A stretch of 64,000 nt of DNA from an uncultured Eubacteriales bacterium (GCA_934446365.1 CAKSDZ010000001.1:372001-436000), one strand, 5' to 3'; counted from the first letter of the stretch, positions 17,076-25,476 are shown. Notes: generated by a model from the letters alone, not told the origin. Translations and numbers: made by a program.

Positions 17076-18746
17076 ATGACAATATCCGGAGCGGACATCA
17101 TCGTCAGAACGCTGATTGAACAAGGCTGCGAGGTTGTATTCGGATATCCGGGCGGACAGATTCTGAACGTATATGATTCCCTATACAAATATCAAGATAA
17201 AATCCGGCATGTTTTGACAGCGCACGAACAGGGGGCCTCCCATGCCGCCGACGGATACGCCAGAGCCACCGGCAGAGTCGGCGTCGTGATGTCCACCTCA
17301 GGGCCCGGCGCTACCAATTTGGTAACGGGGATCGCCACCGCCTATCTCGATTCCGTCCCGATGGTCGCGATCTGCGGAAACGTACCTACCTCGCAGATCG
17401 GCACCGACAGCTTCCAGGAAATCGATATCACAGGAATTACCCTGCCCATAACCAAGCACAACTTTTTTGTCGGAACGGTAGAGCAGCTTGCCGATACGAT
17501 CCGAGAGGCTTTCCGTCTCGCTCTATCCGGCAGACCGGGGCCGGTTTTGGTCGACGTTCCCAAGGACGTACAAATCGCGACCTGCGAATATACGGAGAAG
17601 CCGCCGGTCACGCCGGACGAAAAATTCGCGGCAAAAGATATCCGTATAAGGCAAGCGGCGGACTGCATCCATTCCGCTGAAAAGCCTTATATTTATTTCG
17701 GCGGCGGCGTCATCTCGGCAGGCGCCCAAGAGGAAATGCTTGCTCTCGCCGAAAAGATCGACGCGCCGCTCGGCTGCTCCATGATGGGACTTTCGGCTGT
17801 TCCCACGGATCATCCCCGTTTTTTGGGCATGCAGGGGATGCACGGACATTATGCCTCCTCCATGGCCATGCATCATGCCGACTGCATCATCGCGCTCGGC
17901 GTGCGCTTCAACGACAGAGCGACCGGAAACCGAGCAAAATTTGCCAGTAAGGCGCGCGTCGTTCACATCGACATCGACGGTTCCGAGCTTTTCAAAACGG
18001 TCAATACCGTGCACGGGCTTCGCGGGGACGTCAAAAAAACGCTGCAAGCGCTTCTGCCGCAAATCAAGGAACAGAAAAAACCGGAATGGCAGGCACAGAT
18101 CAGCCGTTTCCGAGAGGAAGAGGAAACGTATCTTGATAACCGAGCGGGACTGACTCCGAGAAACGCAGTTATGACGCTGAATCGGTATCTGTCGCCCAAC
18201 ACGCCGGTTGCCACCGATGTAGGCCAGCATCAGATGTGGGCGGCGCAGAATCTGTTTTTCAGAAACAGCCGCCGATTTATTTCCAGCGGCGGTCTTGGCA
18301 CCATGGGCTACGGACTTGGCGCGGCCATCGGTGCGGCGCTTGGCACCGGAGAGCGCAGCGTGCTGATTACCGGAGACGGCAGCTTCGGAATGTGTCTTCA
18401 TGAGCTTGCAACCGCTGTGAGCTATCACATTCCTCTTGTAATCCTCATTATGAACAACGGCGTGCTCGGCATGGTCAGACAATGGCAGACGCTCTTTTTT
18501 GACAGGCACTATTCCAACACCGTGCTTGACCGAAAAACCGACTTTGTAGCATTATCCAAGGCCTTCGGTGCGGATGGGGAGCATGTTTTATCGCCGGAAG
18601 CACTTGATGGCGCCTTGAAAAGGGCTTTTGCCTATCAAGACGGACCTTATGTGATCGACTGCGCCATCGACAAGGATGAATTTGTCCTCCCCATGCTGCC
18701 GCCGGGCGGATGCATGGACGATATTATTGTAAAGGTGGGTAGCTGA
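17076..18746 (+). CDS. ilvB: Acetolactate synthase large (catalytic) subunit
   Basis: 556 residues. ThDP- and FAD-dependent condensation of two pyruvates, or pyruvate with 2-oxobutyrate, the shared first step of valine/leucine and isoleucine synthesis. N-terminal Pyr domain with the catalytic Glu in LTAHEQGASHAADGYAR; FAD region around GMHGHYASSMAMHHADC; C-terminal PP domain with the Mg-ThDP motif GDGSFGMCLHELATA ending in MNNGVLGMVRQWQ. The last residues resemble other IlvB proteins (EFVLPMLPPGG). Starts 1 nt after leuB. Confidence 0.96.
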   Translation: MTISGADIIVRTLIEQGCEVVFGYPGGQILNVYDSLYKYQDKIRHVLTAHEQGASHAADGYARATGRVGVVMSTSGPGATNLVTGIATAYLDSVPMVAICGNVPTSQIGTDSFQEIDITGITLPITKHNFFVGTVEQLADTIREAFRLALSGRPGPVLVDVPKDVQIATCEYTEKPPVTPDEKFAAKDIRIRQAADCIHSAEKPYIYFGGGVISAGAQEEMLALAEKIDAPLGCSMMGLSAVPTDHPRFLGMQGMHGHYASSMAMHHADCIIALGVRFNDRATGNRAKFASKARVVHIDIDGSELFKTVNTVHGLRGDVKKTLQALLPQIKEQKKPEWQAQISRFREEEETYLDNRAGLTPRNAVMTLNRYLSPNTPVATDVGQHQMWAAQNLFFRNSRRFISSGGLGTMGYGLGAAIGAALGTGERSVLITGDGSFGMCLHELATAVSYHIPLVILIMNNGVLGMVRQWQTLFFDRHYSNTVLDRKTDFVALSKAFGADGEHVLSPEALDGALKRAFAYQDGPYVIDCAIDKDEFVLPMLPPGGCMDDIIVKVGS

Positions 18747-18747
18747 C

Positions 18748-19254
18748 ATGAAGCGATATACCGTAGCGGTACTCGTAAACAACCAGTTCGGGGTGTTGAA
18801 CCGCGTGACCAGCATGTTCCGGCGCCGGCAGTTCAACATCGGCGCCCTGACCGTCAGCGAAACCGAATCCAGCAAATATTCCCGCATCACGGTGGTATTC
18901 GACGGCGAGGAGGTCAACGAGCATCAGCTGGTCAACCAGCTCTACAAGCTGCCCGACGTCTATTCCATAAAGGAGCTGGACGACGAAAATTCCGTCAGCT
19001 GCGAGCTATTGCTCATCAAAATGAAAAACGAACCGCAAACCAGAGAGGAAATCCGTGCGGCGGCTGCGGCTTTTGAGGCAAAAACCGTGGATTATTCGAG
19101 AGATTCCGTCATGTTTCAGCTGACCGGAGACAGCAGAAAAATCGACGATTTTATCAATCTGATGCGCGATTATGCTATCCTTGAAATCTGCCGCACCGGC
19201 AGCGTTTCCCTCGAAAAAGGAAGCACTACCATCCGAAAAGTAACCAACTTATAA
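18748..19254 (+). CDS. ilvN: Acetolactate synthase small (regulatory) subunit
   Basis: 168 residues. Two ACT-type domains: the first (residues 1-75) with VLVNNQFGVLNRVTSMFRRR, and a second from about residue 80. In the family it binds valine and activates and feedback-regulates the large subunit. Starts 1 nt after ilvB stop, so stoichiometric coupling is likely. C-terminal end (GSVSLEKG) is intact. Confidence 0.95.
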   Translation: MKRYTVAVLVNNQFGVLNRVTSMFRRRQFNIGALTVSETESSKYSRITVVFDGEEVNEHQLVNQLYKLPDVYSIKELDDENSVSCELLLIKMKNEPQTREEIRAAAAAFEAKTVDYSRDSVMFQLTGDSRKIDDFINLMRDYAILEICRTGSVSLEKGSTTIRKVTNL

Positions 19255-19283
19255 TTTTATTTCACGAAAGGGGTTCATTTATC

Positions 19284-20300
19284 ATGGCAAGGATTTTCTA
19301 TGAACAGGACTGCAATCTTCAAAAACTGAAAGGCAAAACCGTCGCCATCATCGGATACGGCTCTCAGGGACATGCGCACGCACTCAATCTGAAAGACAGC
19401 GGCATCGACGTCATCGTCGGCTTATATGAGGGCAGCAAAAGCTGGACAAAAGCGGAAGCGCAGGGCTTTCGGGTCATGACCTCCGATGCGGCTGCAAAAG
19501 CAGCCGACGTAATCATGATTCTCATCAACGATGAAAAGCAGGCAGCCCTCTATAAAGAGAGCATCGAGCCGAATCTGACAGAGGGAAAAACACTCGCCTT
19601 CGCTCACGGCTTTAACATCCATTTCGACTGCATCAAGCCTCCCAAAAACATCAATGTTATCATGATTGCCCCCAAAGGCCCCGGACACACGGTACGCAGC
19701 GAGTATTTGGCCGGCAAAGGTGTTCCCTGCCTTATCGCCGTAGAGCAGGATGCGACAGGCGATGCTTGGGACATCGGTCTTGCCTATGCGCTCGGCATCG
19801 GCGGCGCAAGAGCCGGCGTCTTGGAAACCACCTTCCGCACAGAAACCGAAACCGATCTGTTCGGCGAGCAGGCCGTTCTCTGCGGCGGCGTCTGCGCCTT
19901 GATGCAGGCCGGCTATGAAACACTGGTCGAGGCGGGCTATGATCCGAGAAACGCTTATTTTGAGTGCATCCATGAAATGAAGCTGATTGTCGATCTGATT
20001 TACCAGAGCGGCTTTTCGGGCATGAGATATTCCGTTTCCAATACCGCCGAATATGGAGATTACGTCACCGGCCCGAAGATCATCACCGAAGAGACAAAGA
20101 AAACCATGAAAAACATTCTCAAAGAGATCCAGGACGGAACCTTTGCAAAAGAGTTCCTGCTTGACATGTCCTCAGCCGGCGGCCAGGTGCATTTCAACGC
20201 CATGAGAAAGCTTGCGGGCGAACATCCGAGTGAGATCGTCGGTGCTGAAATCCGGAAGCTTTACAGCTGGAGCGATGAGGACAAGCTGATCAACAACTGA
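19284..20300 (+). CDS. ilvC: Ketol-acid reductoisomerase, class I
   Basis: 338 residues, typical class I. Converts acetolactate to dihydroxyisovalerate with Mg2+ and a reduced nicotinamide cofactor. N-terminal Rossmann motif IIGYGSQGHAHALNL; the cofactor-specificity loop reads VGLYEGSKSW, with Tyr where many NADPH enzymes have Arg. Mg ligands are in FRTETETDLFGEQAVLCGG and YFECIHEMKLIVDL. Separated from ilvN by 29 nt with a good RBS (GAAAGGGG) and from ilvD by a hairpin. Confidence 0.96.
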   Translation: MARIFYEQDCNLQKLKGKTVAIIGYGSQGHAHALNLKDSGIDVIVGLYEGSKSWTKAEAQGFRVMTSDAAAKAADVIMILINDEKQAALYKESIEPNLTEGKTLAFAHGFNIHFDCIKPPKNINVIMIAPKGPGHTVRSEYLAGKGVPCLIAVEQDATGDAWDIGLAYALGIGGARAGVLETTFRTETETDLFGEQAVLCGGVCALMQAGYETLVEAGYDPRNAYFECIHEMKLIVDLIYQSGFSGMRYSVSNTAEYGDYVTGPKIITEETKKTMKNILKEIQDGTFAKEFLLDMSSAGGQVHFNAMRKLAGEHPSEIVGAEIRKLYSWSDEDKLINN

Positions 20301-20306
20301 TGTCTA

Positions 20307-20335
20307 AGGCAAGGGGCACGGCACTTCCCTTGCCT
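20307..20335 (+). other. Intercistronic hairpin between ilvC and ilvD
   Basis: Perfect 9-bp stem AGGCAAGGG / CCCTTGCCT with an 11-nt loop, not followed by a T tract. It is too U-poor for a strong terminator and may instead act as an RNA-processing or stability element that sets ilvD level (inference). Confidence 0.6.
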
Positions 20336-20363
20336 GCTATCCATTCTGCGAAAGGGGTTTTTC

Positions 20364-22019
20364 ATGAAAAGCGACGCTATCAAAAACGGCACTCAAAACG
20401 CTCCTCACAGAGCCTTATATCATGCGCTCGGACTGACAAGTGAGGAAATCGGCCGTCCGTTTGTCGGAATCGTCAGCTCCTACAATGAAATCGTACCGGG
20501 ACACATGCACATCGACAAGATTGTGGATGCGGTAAAGCTGGGCGTGGCAATGGCGGGCGGCACGCCTATCGTTTTTCCTGCAATCGCGGTCTGCGACGGC
20601 ATTGCCATGGGACATACCGGCATGAAATATTCGCTTGTCACCCGCGAGCTGATTGCCGACTCCACGGAGGCTATGGTCTTGGCGCACGGATTCGACGCGC
20701 TGGTAATGGTCCCGAATTGCGACAAAAATGTTCCCGGGCTTCTCATGGCAGCGGCAAGAGTGAATATTCCGACCGTTTTTGTCAGCGGCGGTCCGATGCT
20801 GGCAGGCTCGGTCGATGGAGCCAAAACCAGCTTTTCCTCCATCTCGGAGGCAGTCGGCGCATTCAATGCCGGTAAAATCACCGAGGAGAAGCTACGTGAA
20901 TATGAATGCAAAACCTGCCCGACCTGCGGCTCCTGTTCGGGAATGTATACCGCAAATTCCATGAACTGTCTGACCGAAGCGCTCGGCATGGCGCTGCAAG
21001 GCAACGGCACCGTTCCCGCCGTTTATTCTGCCCGTATTGAGCTGGCAAAGCATGCGGGAATGGCGGTGATGGAGCTGTTGAAACGGAATATCCGTCCCCG
21101 CGATATCATGACAAAAGAGGCTTTGATGAACGCCTTGACGGTGGATATGGCGCTGGGATGCTCCACCAATACCATGCTGCACCTGCCGGCAATCGCCCAC
21201 GAATGCGGCATCGATATCAATCTTGACATTGCCAACGAAATCAGCGCGAAAACGCCGAATCTCTGTCATTTGGCGCCCGCGGGAAGAACCTATATGGAGG
21301 ATTTGGATGCGGCCGGCGGCGTCTACGCGGTCATGAATGAGCTATGCAAAAAAAATCTTCTCCACACCGAATGCATCACGGTGACCGGCAAAACTGTCGG
21401 CGAAAGCATCAAGAACTGTCCCAATCTCAACCACAACGTCATCCGTCCCATGGAATCGCCATACAGCGAGACCGGCGGTATTGCGGTGCTTCGCGGCAAT
21501 CTCGCGCCGGAGGGCTGTGTGGTCAAACGCTCGGCCGTCTTGCCGGAAATGCTGGTTCATAAAGGACCGGCAAGGGTTTTTGATTGCGAGGAAGATGCGC
21601 AGGCGGCAATCAATGCCGGAAAAATCCATTCCGGCGACGTGGTTGTGATTCGTTATGAAGGACCAAAGGGCGGTCCCGGCATGCGTGAAATGCTCAATCC
21701 CACCTCCGCCATTATGGGAATGGGTCTTGGAAACAGCGTTGCGCTCATTACGGACGGTCGATTCAGCGGCGCCACAAGAGGCGCCTGCGTCGGCCACATC
21801 ACGCCCGAAGCGGCAAGCGGCGGTCCCATCGGTCTTGTGCGGGAGGGAGATATCATTGAGATCAACATTCCCGAAAATCGGATTGAGCTGAAAATCAGCG
21901 ATGCGGAAATGGAAAACCGAAAAAAAGCATTCATCCCAAAGAAAAAAGAGCTTTTCGGCTATTTGAAACGGTATGCTGCGCTTGTTTCGGGGGGCGCTTC
22001 CGGCGCGATTTTAAACTGA
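20364..22019 (+). CDS. ilvD: Dihydroxy-acid dehydratase
   Basis: 551 residues. Dehydrates dihydroxyisovalerate and dihydroxymethylvalerate to the 2-oxo acids. Fe-S cluster ligands appear in VPNCDKNVPGLLMAAARVN (about residue 118) and CPTCGSCSGMYTANSMNCL (about 190-208). The C-terminal end holds NPTSAIMGMGLGNSVALITDG-type Mg site followed by RFSGATRGACVGHITPEA. Last gene of the operon, ended by a strong hairpin. RBS GAAAGGGG precedes the ATG. Confidence 0.96.
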   Translation: MKSDAIKNGTQNAPHRALYHALGLTSEEIGRPFVGIVSSYNEIVPGHMHIDKIVDAVKLGVAMAGGTPIVFPAIAVCDGIAMGHTGMKYSLVTRELIADSTEAMVLAHGFDALVMVPNCDKNVPGLLMAAARVNIPTVFVSGGPMLAGSVDGAKTSFSSISEAVGAFNAGKITEEKLREYECKTCPTCGSCSGMYTANSMNCLTEALGMALQGNGTVPAVYSARIELAKHAGMAVMELLKRNIRPRDIMTKEALMNALTVDMALGCSTNTMLHLPAIAHECGIDINLDIANEISAKTPNLCHLAPAGRTYMEDLDAAGGVYAVMNELCKKNLLHTECITVTGKTVGESIKNCPNLNHNVIRPMESPYSETGGIAVLRGNLAPEGCVVKRSAVLPEMLVHKGPARVFDCEEDAQAAINAGKIHSGDVVVIRYEGPKGGPGMREMLNPTSAIMGMGLGNSVALITDGRFSGATRGACVGHITPEAASGGPIGLVREGDIIEINIPENRIELKISDAEMENRKKAFIPKKKELFGYLKRYAALVSGGASGAILN

Positions 22020-22024
22020 TAAAA

Positions 22025-22165
22025 CATCAACATTCAGAGGGAAAGAGCGATGCTCTTTCCCTTTTCGCATATCGAACTTCTTTGCTTTTGAATTTTCCAC
22101 AATATGCGCCTTTTCATCCGGCGTCAAATTCGCTTTTTGTTGAAAAAATGACACCCAATTTGACA
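22025..22165 (-). other. Possible coding remnant beside tRNA-Ser
   Basis: Apart from its end, one minus-strand frame carries a single stop over about 45 codons and reads GVKLGVIFSTKSEFDAG, stop, then KGAYCGKFKSKEVRYAKRE. The tract has the repeated phrase GGTGTCAAATTGGGTGTCA. It lies just downstream of the tRNA-Ser terminator, a common integration spot. It may be the tail of a lost integrase-type gene, but I cannot recognise a domain. Confidence 0.2.
22039..22066 (+). terminator. Terminator of the leu-ilv operon
   Basis: Perfect 10-bp stem GGGAAAGAGC / GCTCTTTCCC with a 3-nt loop and TTTTC after it, about 20 nt past ilvD. Confidence 0.8.
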
Positions 22166-22193
22166 CCCGAAAATAATATGAAATATCAAGAGC

Positions 22194-22238
22194 AAAAAAG
22201 CAATCACCGCCTGATTTTTCAGGCGGTGATTGCTTTTT
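22194..22238. terminator. Terminator downstream of tRNA-Ser
   Basis: Long stem AAAAAAGCAATCACCGCCTG / CAGGCGGTGATTGCTTTTT around a short loop, able to act on both strands; on the minus strand it ends the tRNA-Ser transcript. Confidence 0.8.
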
Positions 22239-22254
22239 CTTGTCAATCCATGAC

Positions 22255-22349
22255 TGGCGGAGAAGGAGAGATTTGAACTCTCGCGCCGGTTTAAACCCGA
22301 CCTACACCCTTAGCAGGGGCGCCTCTTCGGCCAACTTGAGTACTTCTCC
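22255..22349 (-). tRNA. tRNA-Ser(GCU)
   Basis: 95 nt including an encoded CCA end. Acceptor GGAGAAG pairs with CTTCTCC, discriminator G; anticodon GCT at 22312-22314 in a loop flanked by CCCCT and AGGG; long class II variable arm (TAGGTCGGGTTTAAACCGG); T arm with GTTCAAATC. Reads AGC/AGU serine codons. Has its own promoter and terminator. Confidence 0.95.
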
Positions 22350-22406
22350 GAATTCCCAAACAATATAAAATTCAATCAATGCGAAACTCAAACATCCGCA
22401 ATAATC

Positions 22407-22435
22407 ATGTTACCATAAAACTTATGCTTTGTCAA
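22407..22435 (-). promoter_or_regulatory. Promoter of tRNA-Ser
   Basis: Minus strand TTGACA (22430-22435), 17 nt, TAACAT (22407-22412), about 55 nt upstream of the tRNA 5' end. From here to 22550 I see nothing else. Confidence 0.65.
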
Positions 22436-22549
22436 GTGGATTCATGAATTTTTATTCTTACAAGCTTTATTTCCCAAAGCATATTATCATTTTCTTTATT
22501 TACTATGATTAAGCGCTTTTACGCAAGGTAAGAGTCAAGAAGCCCTTAC

Positions 22550-22590
22550 AAAAAGGAGTTGAATGCCTTAAAGTCATTCAACTCCTTTTG
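22550..22590 (-). terminator. Terminator of ssrA
   Basis: AAAAGGAGTTGAATG pairs perfectly with CATTCAACTCCTTTT; on the minus strand it is followed by TTTTTGT. It begins about 10 nt past the tmRNA 3' end. Confidence 0.85.
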
Positions 22591-22599
22591 ACAAATATT

Positions 22600-22952
22600 T
22601 GGTGGACCCGAGGGGAGTCGAACCCCTGTCCGAAAACCGATCCATACAGCCTTCTCCGAGCGCAGCTTGTCTTTTAAGATTCCCCTTACCCCACGCCGGC
22701 AAGCAGGCTTGCGGTTCAGGTAGCTTTTTTCTTTATGACAGCTTCAAAAGCAAACGGGCTGTGCACATTTACCGCTGAGTGACGCCCGAAACATAGGCCG
22801 CGGTGCTCCTATGCCGGACGCGCCGCACTTAGGCGGCGAGAGCCAATTTTCTATTATTAGCGTTTATATTTAGGTTGAGGTTGTTTAACGAGTTGCCCCA
22901 TCTCGGCTCGCTTACCGTACTTCAAAGTCCCCGTCGAAACCTTTACGGGCCC
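22600..22952 (-). ncRNA. ssrA: Transfer-messenger RNA (tmRNA), tag ANNRKLALAA
   Basis: 353 nt. The 3' end is tRNA-like: T arm GGTTCGACTCC, acceptor CGGGTCC, discriminator A and encoded CCA. The 5' end GGGCCCG pairs with it over 7 bp and includes a G3-U70 wobble, the alanylation identity element. The family sequence GGTTTCGACGGGGAC follows the 5' end. The tag frame runs at 22829-22861 from resume codon GCT: Ala-Asn-Asn-Arg-Lys-Leu-Ala-Leu-Ala-Ala, then TAA; LALAA is a standard ClpXP degron. Rescues stalled ribosomes together with SmpB, encoded just upstream. Confidence 0.95.
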
Positions 22953-22956
22953 ATAT

Positions 22957-23430
22957 TTAATATTTCTGCCGTTCCCTTTCGTAACGGTCGATGTCACGCG
23001 CTTCCGCTTTCTTCGCCGCATCCTCGCGCTTGTCATAAAGCTTTTTGCCCTTGCAGACGCCAAGCTCCATCTTGACATTCTTGCCGGAAAAATACAGCGA
23101 TAACGGAACCAGCGTATATCCTTGCTGGCCGACAAGCGCCTGCAATTTCAAAATCTCGCGCTTGTGCATGAGAAGCTTGCGCTCCCGAAGCGGATCCCTG
23201 TTGAAAATATTGCCCTTTTCATACGGGCTGATGTGAATGCCCGTCGAAAAAATCTCGCCGTTCTTAATGTAGCAATACGAATCTTTGAGATTCACGCTTC
23301 CCGCTCTCAGGCTTTTGACCTCCGTGCCGAACAGCGCAATGCCCGCCTCATAGGTATCCTCGACGAAAAAGTCGTGACGTGCCTTTCGGTTCTGCGCAAT
23401 GATTTTATTCATTTTTTCCGCCACAGTCAT
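22957..23430 (-). CDS. smpB: SsrA-binding protein SmpB
   Basis: 157 residues, typical. OB-fold protein that binds the tRNA-like domain of tmRNA and places it in the A site. Motifs: QNRKARHDFFVEDTYEAGI, LFGTEVKSLRAGSVNLKDSY, HISPYEKGNIFNRDPLRERK LLMHK-type RNA-binding loop, and a basic C-terminal tail (DAAKKAEARDIDRYERER). The stop codon lies only 4 nt before the first mature tmRNA base, so smpB and ssrA are almost surely one transcript. Start is either the Met at 23430 or the Met six codons later (MNKIIAQNRKARHD). Confidence 0.96.
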   Translation of the reverse strand: MTVAEKMNKIIAQNRKARHDFFVEDTYEAGIALFGTEVKSLRAGSVNLKDSYCYIKNGEIFSTGIHISPYEKGNIFNRDPLRERKLLMHKREILKLQALVGQQGYTLVPLSLYFSGKNVKMELGVCKGKKLYDKREDAAKKAEARDIDRYERERQKY

Positions 23431-23458
23431 CGCCTCTCTTTCCGCATGGAGTATATAC

Positions 23459-23487
23459 AGTTTATCATAATTTCATACAAAAGTCAA
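23459..23487 (-). promoter_or_regulatory. Sigma-A promoter of smpB-ssrA
   Basis: Minus strand TTGACT (23482-23487), 17 nt, TAAACT (23459-23464), about 28 nt before the smpB start. Confidence 0.65.
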
Positions 23488-23558
23488 CTGTCGCCGCCGG
23501 AATATTCATTTGCCATCGAACGACAAAATCCCCGCACCGCGGAGATTTCAAAAAGAGA

Positions 23559-24344
23559 TTATTTTTTGCAGACAAGCAGCGCATGATTGGCAAGCCCGAC
23601 CGAATACGGGTCCTCGCACATCCTGTCGGAAAGCTCCAAATAGCAGGCAAACTGATCTTCCGTCATACTATCGACAGCACAGGACTCAAAAAAGAAATCC
23701 AAACCATAATGGCGGACGACCGACAACCCCACAGCCGCCGCATCCGTTGCCATTTCCTCCGGAGAGGTATAATAAAACACGTCCGGTCTGTCATCGTCGG
23801 TGCTGTATTCAAAGACGGCCTGATTGGTTTTCCGATTCGGATAAACACTTGGCCAGTTCGCACAGGCACCGGCATAAACGCCGAGCCGATTGATATAGGA
23901 AAAAGCGAGGACAGCACCGTCTTTCGCGATTCTGTGACATTCATGGAAAACGCCCGCCCGCTCCTCACGCGGCAGGTGATACATGGGGCCAAGGCAGAGC
24001 ACGGCATCAAAAGCATGATCGGAAATCTCTGTAAGATCGGTCGCATCCCCTACCTCGGCACGTATGTTTTCAAAACCGGAAGCCGTTATTTTCTCCCGAA
24101 AAAGCTCAATGTTTTTCGGTGTCAAATCCACTCCGACATATTCCTCACATAGCGTTGCAAGCCGAAACGCATAATACCCGGTTCCGCAGCCAAGCTCGAT
24201 GACGCGAGCCCCAGCAGCAATCAAGGGACGGAGAAACTTTTCCGTGTAGTGAAATTCAAGTCCGGCCGACCGTGACCGCTTTTCTCTTCCGTCCTCCATG
24301 CCGTCGCCATACAGATTTATGATTTTTTTCCGGTTGGACGACAT
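23559..24344 (-). CDS. Class I SAM-dependent methyltransferase
   Basis: 261 residues. SAM-binding motif I is VIELGCGTGYYAFRLA (about residues 48-63), followed by the acidic end of beta-2 in YVGVDLTP and motif II-like FDAVLCLGPMYHLPREE. The C-terminal part is variable, so the substrate (small molecule, RNA or protein) cannot be assigned. It starts 4 nt after the DivIVA-like gene and probably shares its transcript. Nothing in the sequence suggests a restriction-modification role. Confidence 0.85.
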   Translation of the reverse strand: MSSNRKKIINLYGDGMEDGREKRSRSAGLEFHYTEKFLRPLIAAGARVIELGCGTGYYAFRLATLCEEYVGVDLTPKNIELFREKITASGFENIRAEVGDATDLTEISDHAFDAVLCLGPMYHLPREERAGVFHECHRIAKDGAVLAFSYINRLGVYAGACANWPSVYPNRKTNQAVFEYSTDDDRPDVFYYTSPEEMATDAAAVGLSVVRHYGLDFFFESCAVDSMTEDQFACYLELSDRMCEDPYSVGLANHALLVCKK

Positions 24345-24348
24345 AGAA

Positions 24349-25233
24349 TCACTCCTGTTTTTTCTTCATATCGACAATGACACGCATGGTATTCTTAAAA
24401 AAATGCTCGATTTTTTCATCCAAAGAGGAAAAAGGCGTCTTTTCACTTCCCTTTTTCTCAGACTTCCCCACAGACGCCTGCGCTGCCGTTTGAGAGGAAG
24501 CGCGCACGTCCTCCAGCTTGTCCTCAACCTCCGCCTTTTTCGCGCTGATTTCCTCCATCAGCTTGTTTAAGCTGTCACGCAGCTCCGAGGCGAAGCGCAT
24601 CACCTCGTCGTAATAGCCAACCGCCGTATTCTGATAGATGCCCTTCTCCCTTTCGGACTGCGCCGCTGCATCCGCGCGAATTTTTTCCGCCTTTTTCTCC
24701 GCCTCCGCTATGATTTCATCGCTGCGGGAGAGCGCACTCGTGAGAATCTCGTGCGCGCTGTCGTTTGCTGCCGCCATGATCTGATCCACCCGCTCGCTGA
24801 GCTTATCGTAAACGGCGCCATCCTCTGCGGTATTCTCTGCTTTTTCTTGCTTCTCTTTCTCCAATTCGTCAAGCGCGGCATTTTTGGCTGCCAGCTCGGT
24901 TTCCAGTTCATGAATCCGTCCGGCAAACCCCGCCGTCGACGCTTTCAATTCCAATCCGATCTTCTTTTCTTCCTCTAATGCCTCGCCCTTATGACGGGCG
25001 TCCACCCACGCCTCATAATACTGACAGGCAAGCTCGTCACAAAGCTTCGTACATCTCTCTTTTTCCGCCCGCTCGTCCTCCGCCGCCCGTTCAAGCTTTC
25101 TTTTTTCGGTATACCACTCTTCCTCACGGCGTGAAAATTCCTTCGCCATCGACGCGATATATTCGTTCACATCGCTTTTGTTATATCCGCCGATCGCATT
25201 TCTGAGCACAATATCCTTTTCGTTTTCCATCAT
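24349..25233 (-). CDS. DivIVA-like coiled-coil protein
   Basis: 294 residues, mostly predicted coiled coil (Glu/Lys/Ala-rich from residue 30 to 240). The N-terminal IVLRNAIGGYNKSDVNEYI resembles the DivIVA membrane-binding lead-in (a hydrophobic-Arg-GY pattern then D/N-V-N/D-x-F/Y). DivIVA proteins sense negatively curved membrane at poles and septa and recruit division or wall-growth partners. This similarity is short, so a general coiled-coil scaffold remains possible. Two adjacent Met codons follow GGAGGG. First gene of a pair with the methyltransferase. Confidence 0.65.
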   Translation of the reverse strand: MMENEKDIVLRNAIGGYNKSDVNEYIASMAKEFSRREEEWYTEKRKLERAAEDERAEKERCTKLCDELACQYYEAWVDARHKGEALEEEKKIGLELKASTAGFAGRIHELETELAAKNAALDELEKEKQEKAENTAEDGAVYDKLSERVDQIMAAANDSAHEILTSALSRSDEIIAEAEKKAEKIRADAAAQSEREKGIYQNTAVGYYDEVMRFASELRDSLNKLMEEISAKKAEVEDKLEDVRASSQTAAQASVGKSEKKGSEKTPFSSLDEKIEHFFKNTMRVIVDMKKKQE

Positions 25234-25263
25234 ACGCCGCCCTCCATGAGATTTTTCTTTTTC

Positions 25264-25292
25264 ATGATAGCATATCCGTCAAATTTTTTCAA
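25264..25292 (-). promoter_or_regulatory. Promoter of the DivIVA-like gene
   Basis: Minus strand TTGAAA (25287-25292), 17 nt, TATCAT (25264-25269), about 30 nt upstream of the start. The rest of the interval up to 25476 shows no convincing gene. Confidence 0.55.
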
Positions 25293-25476
25293 TAAAAATC
25301 GGTAAAATAATGACTTTTTATCAAACAGCATCGTCACAGTCTCCGCAGCAAGCGGCATTGAGCCAAGACTTTTTAGCCGCTTTTTTGCGAACGCTTTCCG
25401 TACTTCTAACCTGTGCACCCGCCGCTATTGTAAATCCTTGAACCCCGGCGATTCATCGCTCCGCAAAAAATTCCGC

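Noticed and set aside
22600..22952. Alternative tmRNA tag frame ending LVKQPQPKYKR
   Set aside because: The neighbouring frame gives a resume Ala codon and the canonical LALAA ending, which fits the family far better.
25230..25418. 62-codon minus frame upstream of the DivIVA-like gene
   Set aside because: It overlaps the likely promoter of that gene, has no good RBS and no recognisable feature.
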